Source: Pseudomonas cichorii
GTDB lineage: Bacteria > Pseudomonadota > Gammaproteobacteria > Pseudomonadales > Pseudomonadaceae
NCBI RefSeq assembly: GCF_015471405.1
Contig: NZ_BLVZ01000002.1
Span: forward strand, 1 to 64,000
Reading direction: 5' to 3'
DNA length: 64,000 nt
Shown: positions 58,415-64,000 of the stretch, in pieces
How positions within the stretch are numbered: the first letter of the stretch is position 1
Layout of the letters: every line of letters starts with the position of its first letter
Translations under genes and position numbers: made by a program
Notes under the pieces: generated by a model
The model's input: only the letters and a program-made list of their open reading frames with translations
What the model was told of the DNA's origin: nothing
Database searches by the model: none

Positions 58415-60655
58415 TCAAGGCGTCCTGTTGCGCCGTGTCTCGATGATGTTCGGCAACTGGGCAATACGCCCCAGCAATCGACCCAATGCATCCAGCCCCG
58501 GAATCTCGATGGTCAGTGACATGAGTGCGGTGTTGTCTTCCTTGTTCGAGCGGGTGTTGACAGCCAGAACGTTGATCCGCTCGTTGAGCAGGACCTGGGT
58601 GACGTCACGCAGCAGCCCGGAGCGGTCGTAAGCGCGGATGATGATGTCCACCGGATAGGTGAGCACCGGCACTGGCCCCCAGCTGACCTGAATGATTCGC
58701 TCGGGTTCGCGGCTGCTCAGTTGCAGCACCGACGCACAATCCTGACGGTGGATGCTCACGCCGCGGCCCTGGGTGATATAGCCGACAATGGCGTCCCCCG
58801 GCAGCGGCTGGCAGCAGCCGGCCATTTGCGTCATCAGGTTGCCGACGCCCTGGATCTGAATGTCGCCGCGCTTGCCCGGCTTGTAGCCGGTGGCCTTGCG
58901 CGGAATCAGCTCCACATCGTTGATACGCTCAGGCTCGACCTGCTGCTGGGCAAGGTTGACCAGTTGCGCCAGACGCAAGTCGCCTGCACCGAGGGCGGCG
59001 AACATGTCTTCGGCCGTCTTGTAGTTGGCCTTGTCCGCCAGCTTCTCGAAATCCACCAGCGACAGCGCCAGACGTGCCAGCTCGCGCTCAAGCAGGGTTC
59101 TACCCGCCGCAACGTTCTGGTCACGGGCCTGCAACTTGAACCAATGGACAATCTTGGCCCGCGCCCGCGACGTGGTGATGTAACCCAGGTTCGAGTTCAG
59201 CCAGTCGCGGCTCGGGGTCCCGTGCTTGCTGGTGATGATCTCGACCTGCTCGCCGGTCTGCAGGCTGTAGTTGAGCGGCACGATCCGGCCATTGATCTTC
59301 GCGCCACGGCAGTTGTGGCCGATCTCGGTGTGTACCCGATAAGCGAAGTCCAGCGGTGTCGAGCCCTTGGGCAGGTCGATGGCGTGGCCGTCCGGGGTGA
59401 AGACGTAAACACGATCCGGCTCGATATCGACCCGTAACTGCTCCGCCAGACCGCCGATATCCCCCAGCTCTTCGTGCCATTCCAGCACCTGACGCAGCCA
59501 GGAGATTTTCTCTTCGTAGTGATTGGAGCCGGATTTGACGTCGGTGCCCTTGTAGCGCCAGTGCGCACAAACACCCAGTTCGGCCTCTTCGTGCATGGAA
59601 TGCGTGCGGATCTGGACTTCCAGCACCTTGCCTTCCGGCCCGATGACGGCGGTGTGCAACGAGCGATAGCCGTTTTCCTTGGGGTTGGCGATGTAATCGT
59701 CGAACTCCTTGGGAATGTGTCGCCACAAGGTATGCACGATCCCCAGCGCGGTGTAGCAGTCGCGCATTTCCGGGACCAACACCCGAACGGCACGCACGTC
59801 ATAGATCTGGCTGAAAGCCAGGCCCTTGCGCTGCATTTTGCGCCAGATGGAATAGATGTGTTTGGCACGCCCGCTGATGTCGGCCTTGACGCCGGTGGCC
59901 AGCAGTTCGTTTTCCAGTTGCGACATCACATCGCTGATGAAGCGCTCACGATCCAGGCGCCGCTCATGCAAAAGCTTGGCGATCTGCTTGTATTGCTCAG
60001 GCTCAAGGTAGCGGAAAGACAGGTCTTCCAGCTCCCACTTGATATGACCGATGCCCAGTCGATGGGCCAGAGGCGCATAGATGTCGAAGACTTCACGGGC
60101 CACGCGGTTGCGTTTTTCGTCGTCGGCATTCTTTACCGCACGAATCGCACAGGTACGCTCGGCCAGCTTGATCAGGGCCACGCGCACGTCATCGACCATC
60201 GCCACCAGCATCTTGCGCAGGTTTTCCACCTGCGCCTGACTGCCCAGCACCAGAGACTGGCGAGGGCTGAGGCTGGCACTGATCGCCGCCATGCGCAGTA
60301 CGCCATCAATCAGCTTGGCGACCGTCGAGCCAAATCGCTGTTCGACATCCTGCAAGGGAATCACGCCTTCGCGCACACCCCGATAGATGACGGCTGCGAT
60401 CAGGGAATCCTGATCGAGCTTGAGGTCAGCCAGGATTTCCGCAATTTCCAGACCGGTCTGGAAACTGGAAGTACCGTCTGCCCAATGATTCTTTAAAGCG
60501 TTGTCCTTCTGCTCGGCTTGCCGGGCAAATTCGCAGGCCTCTTTCATGGCCTCCCGGTCCAGGACCAGATCGACGCTGACAATATGATCAAGCCATGCGT
60601 CGAGGTTGATACTGCCGTCTGTGTTTATCGGCTGGTGCGCTCTCACCTGTACCAT
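58415..60655 (-). CDS. relA: GTP pyrophosphokinase RelA
   Basis: Makes (p)ppGpp during amino-acid starvation on the ribosome. The 746-residue protein has an N-terminal hydrolase-like domain without the HD motif (VIYRGVREG), so it is probably inactive, a synthetase domain (IYDVRAVRVLVPEM, then EFDDYIANPKENGYRSLHTAV and EVQIRTHSMHEEAELG), a TGS domain (YVFTPDGHAIDLPKGSTPLDFAY), a Cys-rich part (MAGCCQPLPGD) and a C-terminal ACT domain. The EFDD motif is that of RelA-type rather than Rel/SpoT-type enzymes. The start MVQVRAHQPIN is chosen; an open frame continues upstream. Confidence 0.97.
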   Translation of the reverse strand: MVQVRAHQPINTDGSINLDAWLDHIVSVDLVLDREAMKEACEFARQAEQKDNALKNHWADGTSSFQTGLEIAEILADLKLDQDSLIAAVIYRGVREGVIPLQDVEQRFGSTVAKLIDGVLRMAAISASLSPRQSLVLGSQAQVENLRKMLVAMVDDVRVALIKLAERTCAIRAVKNADDEKRNRVAREVFDIYAPLAHRLGIGHIKWELEDLSFRYLEPEQYKQIAKLLHERRLDRERFISDVMSQLENELLATGVKADISGRAKHIYSIWRKMQRKGLAFSQIYDVRAVRVLVPEMRDCYTALGIVHTLWRHIPKEFDDYIANPKENGYRSLHTAVIGPEGKVLEVQIRTHSMHEEAELGVCAHWRYKGTDVKSGSNHYEEKISWLRQVLEWHEELGDIGGLAEQLRVDIEPDRVYVFTPDGHAIDLPKGSTPLDFAYRVHTEIGHNCRGAKINGRIVPLNYSLQTGEQVEIITSKHGTPSRDWLNSNLGYITTSRARAKIVHWFKLQARDQNVAAGRTLLERELARLALSLVDFEKLADKANYKTAEDMFAALGAGDLRLAQLVNLAQQQVEPERINDVELIPRKATGYKPGKRGDIQIQGVGNLMTQMAGCCQPLPGDAIVGYITQGRGVSIHRQDCASVLQLSSREPERIIQVSWGPVPVLTYPVDIIIRAYDRSGLLRDVTQVLLNERINVLAVNTRSNKEDNTALMSLTIEIPGLDALGRLLGRIAQLPNIIETRRNRTP

Positions 60656-60712
60656 GCTGCTTACCTTCCCTACGGCGCGATGAATAGCGCCATCAGTCGC
60701 CAGCCTTCTTGA

Positions 60713-60752
60713 GCGAATGCCACTTGCCGGGCAAGCAAGGACCGGCATTCGC
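60713..60752. repeat. Nested inverted repeat before relA
   Basis: Outer arms GCGAATGCC (60713-60721) and GGCATTCGC (60744-60752) are perfect, and inside them CTTGCC and GGCAAG form a second stem. It lies in the 158-base rlmD-relA gap, 58 bases from the relA start. There is no T run, so it is not a normal terminator. Confidence 0.55.
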
Positions 60753-60813
60753 GGGCCAGTCGGATTAAACGAGATTCCCTGTCAGCAGCTGACTCGATCC
60801 AATGAACCGCTGC

Positions 60814-62169
60814 TCACTTACTCGCTTCAAATAAAGCCATCGCCTCGACATGGGCCGTCTGTGGAAACATATCGAGAATTCCGGCACGTTTTAATCGGTA
60901 GCCCTGATTGACCAATTCGACCGTGTCGCGAGCCAAAGTTGCCGGGTTGCATGAAACATAAACCAACCGTTTGGCGCCTGATTTCCTGATCTGGCGCACC
61001 ACTTCAAAAGCCCCGTCGCGCGGTGGGTCCAAGAGTACCGCAGAAAACCCGTCAGCGGCCCAGCTTGCTTGTGTCAGCGGCTGGGAAAGATCCGCCTGAA
61101 AAAAACTGACATTGTGCAGATCATTACTCATTGCATTGGCAGAGGCACGCTCGACCATGGTCGCAACCCCCTCGACCGCAACCACCTCCTGCGCCATCCC
61201 GGCCAGCGGCAGGGCAAAGTTGCCCAGGCCACAGAACAGATCCATCACTCGCTCGTCAGCCTTGGGTGCCAGCCACTGCAAGGCCTGCTCGATCATCGCG
61301 GTATTCACCGCCGCGTTGACCTGAATGAAATCCCCCGGCCTCCAGGCCAACTGCAGATTCCATGGATCAAGATGATAGCCCAATGCCTGTTCCGGGTCTG
61401 CCGGTTGCGGCTCGCCTTCGCCATGCAGCCAGAGTTGCGCGTCATGCTCCTTGCAGAACCCTTGCAGCATGGCCAGATCACCCTCGGCCAGAGGCGCGGT
61501 GTGACGCAGCAACACGGCAATGGAAGAGCCGCTGAACAATTCAACGTGACCCAGCGACTGAGGTTTGATGAAGCTTTTCAACAAGGCAGGCAGTTGCGTC
61601 ATGATCGGTTGCAAGGCCTGTACCAGCACCGGGCAATGCTCGATGCTGACGATGTCCTGACTGGCTGCCGCACGAAAGCCCACATCCAGCCGTCTGGCCT
61701 TGGCATCCCAGCGCACGGCGATACGCGCACGACGACGGTAGGCCAGCTCGGAACCGGCAAGTGGAGCGGCCCATTCGTCCGGCTCGACACTGGCGACCCG
61801 CTGCAACTGCTCGGCCAGCATGCGCTGTTTCAGGGCAAGCTGCTCGTCATGGGGCACATGCTGCACGCTGCAACCACCACAACGGCCAAAATGCTTGCAC
61901 GCCGCAGGACGGCGCATGGCACTGGCCTGCAAGACTCGCTCGGTGCGCGCTTCGACAATCTTGCCATGGGCATTGAGCACCCGCGCCTCGACCTCCTCTC
62001 CCGCCAGGCTACCCGCGACAAACCAGGTCTTGCCGTCGAGAAAGGCGATACCGCGTCCGTCGCTGGAAAGGCGCTCGATGGTCAGCCGCTGTTTCTTGCC
62101 AGCAGGGATCTGCGCAGCCTTGACGCCTCCAGCGGGTTGGAAGCGCAGCCCTCTTGGTTGCCTGGCCAT
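60814..62169 (-). CDS. rlmD: 23S rRNA (uracil(1939)-C(5))-methyltransferase
   Basis: A 451-residue RumA-type RNA methyltransferase. It has a TRAM region at the N-terminus ([24 protein letters not shown]), an iron-sulfur Cys motif ([10 protein letters not shown]), the SAM part [16 protein letters not shown], and the catalytic [12 protein letters not shown]. The ATG overlaps the cysM stop by one base (TGATG). Confidence 0.96.
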   Translation of the reverse strand: MARQPRGLRFQPAGGVKAAQIPAGKKQRLTIERLSSDGRGIAFLDGKTWFVAGSLAGEEVEARVLNAHGKIVEARTERVLQASAMRRPAACKHFGRCGGCSVQHVPHDEQLALKQRMLAEQLQRVASVEPDEWAAPLAGSELAYRRRARIAVRWDAKARRLDVGFRAAASQDIVSIEHCPVLVQALQPIMTQLPALLKSFIKPQSLGHVELFSGSSIAVLLRHTAPLAEGDLAMLQGFCKEHDAQLWLHGEGEPQPADPEQALGYHLDPWNLQLAWRPGDFIQVNAAVNTAMIEQALQWLAPKADERVMDLFCGLGNFALPLAGMAQEVVAVEGVATMVERASANAMSNDLHNVSFFQADLSQPLTQASWAADGFSAVLLDPPRDGAFEVVRQIRKSGAKRLVYVSCNPATLARDTVELVNQGYRLKRAGILDMFPQTAHVEAMALFEASK

Positions 62170-63071
62170 CAGTTGGGCGCGTCGTAGACGCCGGTCGACA
62201 GGTAACGGTCGCCACGGTCACAGATGATTGCGACCATGACCGCATTTTCGACTTCAAGAGACAGGCGCAACATGCCAGCCACAGCACCACCGGACGAAAC
62301 GCCACAGAAGATGCCTTCCTCGCGGGCCAGTCGGCGCATGGTGTCTTCGGCTTCAAGCTGGGCCATGTCGATGATGCGATCGACACGATCAGCCTGATAG
62401 ATGCGCGGCAGATATTCGTGAGGCCAGCGGCGGATGCCGGGGATCGCAGCGCCTTCCATGGGTTGCAGGCCGACGATCTGCACGTCGGGGTTCTGCTCCT
62501 TGAGGTAGCGCGAGGTACCCATGATGGTCCCCGTGGTGCCCATGGAACTGACGAAATGGGTAATGGTTCCACCGGTCTGCTGCCAGATTTCCGGGCCGGT
62601 ACTGGTGTAATGCGCCTCAGGGTTGTCACCGTTGGCGAATTGATCGAGCACCTTGCCACGGCCTTCGGCCTGCATGCGTTCAGCCAGATCGCGGGCGCCT
62701 TCCATGCCCTCTTCCTTGCTGACCAGAATGAGTTCTGCGCCATAAGCCGTCATCGCGGCCTTGCGCTCAGCACTGGAGTTGTCGGGCATGATCAGGATCA
62801 TGCGGTAACCCTTGATCGCCGCGGCCATGGCCAGAGCGATGCCGGTATTGCCGGAAGTGGCTTCGATCAGGGTGTCACCCGCGTGGATCTGGCCGCGCAA
62901 TTCGGCACGGGTAATCATCGACAGCGCCGGGCGGTCTTTTACCGAGCCAGCCGGGTTGTTACCTTCGAGCTTCAACAGGAGGGTATTGCTGGTATTACCC
63001 GCGATGCGTTGCAGGCGCACAAGCGGGGTGTTGCCGACGCAATCGGCAATGGTTTGATACTGCAAGGTCAT
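62169..63071 (-). CDS. cysM: Cysteine synthase B
   Basis: PLP enzyme making cysteine from O-acetylserine with sulfide or thiosulfate. The 300-residue protein has the PLP Lys in [11 protein letters not shown], the ATSGNTG loop and the [10 protein letters not shown] block. The start [18 protein letters not shown] is chosen over a longer frame to 63161. It is divergent from gacS, as in other pseudomonads, and coupled to rlmD. Confidence 0.96.
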   Translation of the reverse strand: MTLQYQTIADCVGNTPLVRLQRIAGNTSNTLLLKLEGNNPAGSVKDRPALSMITRAELRGQIHAGDTLIEATSGNTGIALAMAAAIKGYRMILIMPDNSSAERKAAMTAYGAELILVSKEEGMEGARDLAERMQAEGRGKVLDQFANGDNPEAHYTSTGPEIWQQTGGTITHFVSSMGTTGTIMGTSRYLKEQNPDVQIVGLQPMEGAAIPGIRRWPHEYLPRIYQADRVDRIIDMAQLEAEDTMRRLAREEGIFCGVSSGGAVAGMLRLSLEVENAVMVAIICDRGDRYLSTGVYDAPN

Positions 63072-63315
63072 GGCGTATTCGCGATCCAGACTGCGGGGGG
63101 CACTATCATAACGGCAAACGCCCAAAGCCCATATCACGCAAAGTGCGCTTCTTATCACCAAAAGGAATAAGTGGTGTTTTTTGGCTTCTGTCTCTCAAGC
63201 CTTGACTTCCCGCAACCCCAAGAACGTATCGGCATGTAATATGCGTTACAGGGTCAGCAGCTAGACTGCGCTGAACCGATATCGACGGACTGATTCTGAA
63301 TATCTGGAGAAAGCT

Positions 63316-64000
63316 GTGCTGACCAAACTGGGTATAAAAGGCCGCGTATTACTGCTGACTATTTTGCCGGCCAGTTTGATCGCGCTGATGATGGGCAGCT
63401 ACTTCACCGTGATGCAGCTTCACGAGTTGCAGGGTCAACTGCTGCAACGCGGTGAAATGATTGCCCAGGAGCTGGCCCCGCTGTCCGCGCCCGCACTGGG
63501 CCGCAAGGACAAGACACTCCTGAGCCGCATCGCTTCCCAGACGCTGGAACAGGCAGACGTGCGCTCGGTGTCCTTTCTCGACCCTGAGCGCAATACTCTG
63601 GCACACGCCGGCCCGAGCATGATTGCCCCGGCCCCCATCGGTAACAGCACCCAGTTGCTCAACAACTCGGCCAACGATGCAACCCGCTATTTGCTGCCGG
63701 TCTTTGGCAATCAACGCCACCTGACCAGCGAAATCATCCCGGCCGAAGCCGACCGGCTGCTGGGTTGGGTGGAACTGGAAATTTCCCACAACGGCACGTT
63801 GCTGCGTGGCTATCGCAGCCTCTTCGTGAGTACGCTGCTGATCGCCTTCGGCCTGGCACTCACCGCCATTGTTGCAGTACGCATGGGCCGCACCATCAAT
63901 GAACCCCTGAGCCAGATCAAGCAGGCGGTGTCGCAACTCAAGGATGGCAACCTCGAAACCCGCGTGCCGCCCCTGGGCAGCGCTGAGCTGGATGTACTCG
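63316..64000 (+). CDS. gacS: Hybrid sensor kinase GacS (5' part only)
   Basis: The first 228 codons of the GacS (LemA/BarA) sensor kinase, cut by the window edge. It starts at GTG after TGGAGAAAGCT with LTKLGIKGRVLLLTILPASLIALMMG (first transmembrane helix), a periplasmic region (LHELQGQLLQRGEMIAQELAPLSAPAL), a second helix (SLFVSTLLIAFGLALTAIVAVRMG) and the HAMP start (EPLSQIKQAVSQLKDGNLETRVP). GacS/GacA controls secondary metabolism and virulence through the Rsm small RNAs. The kinase, receiver and HPt parts lie outside. Confidence 0.94.
   Translation, partial: MLTKLGIKGRVLLLTILPASLIALMMGSYFTVMQLHELQGQLLQRGEMIAQELAPLSAPALGRKDKTLLSRIASQTLEQADVRSVSFLDPERNTLAHAGPSMIAPAPIGNSTQLLNNSANDATRYLLPVFGNQRHLTSEIIPAEADRLLGWVELEISHNGTLLRGYRSLFVSTLLIAFGLALTAIVAVRMGRTINEPLSQIKQAVSQLKDGNLETRVPPLGSAELDVL

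Overview
The window is a stretch of conserved chromosome from a GC-rich Pseudomonas, most likely the P. syringae group. This rests on gene order (serC-pheA-tyrA/aroA-cmk-rpsA, the ten-gene cobalamin operon, cysM divergent from gacS, hda beside an AI-2E-type permease and purMN), on the protein sequences, and on several REP palindromes with the core TTCGCGAATGAATTCGCTCC. I see no transposase, prophage, CRISPR, tRNA or rRNA. About 60 protein genes are supported, three of them tiny genes of 40-59 codons. gacS runs off the right edge.

Layout. 1-7.1 kb (minus strand): aromatic amino acid, serine, nucleotide and translation operon serC-pheA-[hisC2 scar]-tyrA/aroA-cmk-rpsA. 7.2-15 kb: gyrA, mtnA, and the forward cluster mtaD-ubiG-mupP-yciK. 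15-21.6 kb: signalling block with a diguanylate cyclase behind a candidate sigma-54 promoter, a chemoreceptor, and a GGDEF/EAL protein translationally coupled to an UndA-type gene (1-undecene synthesis). 21.7-32.3 kb: ABC exporter, DsbA-like protein, TrhO, BolA, DUF2059 protein, FumC, quinone reductase-like flavoprotein, DMT transporter, DTW-domain protein, a serine-less acyl-carrier-like protein and RmuC. 32.3-33.2 kb: a gene-poor AT-rich gap with a DnaA-box-like cluster and a strong imperfect hairpin. 33.2-37.6 kb: two small unknown proteins, a FadL-family porin, a periplasmic glutathione peroxidase and an MFS transporter coupled to a 40-residue membrane protein. 37.7-46.9 kb (minus): the aerobic cobalamin lower-pathway operon cobO-cobB-bluB-cobD-cobC-cobQ-cobP-cobT-phosphatase-cobS behind one cobalamin riboswitch. 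47-53.7 kb: a glucose/sorbosone dehydrogenase-like lipoprotein, two NlpC/P60 proteins, a sirtuin, Hda, an AI-2E-type permease and a DUF2066 protein. 54-56.9 kb: purM-purN-DUF3108 and a small conserved-looking protein. 56.9-63.1 kb (minus): DUF2058 protein, mazG, relA, rlmD, cysM; then gacS on the plus strand.

How the genes work together. Many neighbours overlap by 1-8 bases, so translational coupling is common, especially in the cobalamin operon. Regulation visible in the DNA includes the B12 riboswitch, a sigma-54/IHF arrangement, structured leaders before gyrA, purM and rpsA, and hairpin terminators. The most notable points are the hisC2 internal-deletion minigene between pheA and tyrA/aroA, UndA coupled to a c-di-GMP protein, the acyl-carrier-like protein without its phosphopantetheine serine, REP elements that close genes (one supplies the cobS stop codon), and the unexplained 0.9-kb gap. 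I did not find a clearly new multi-gene system.
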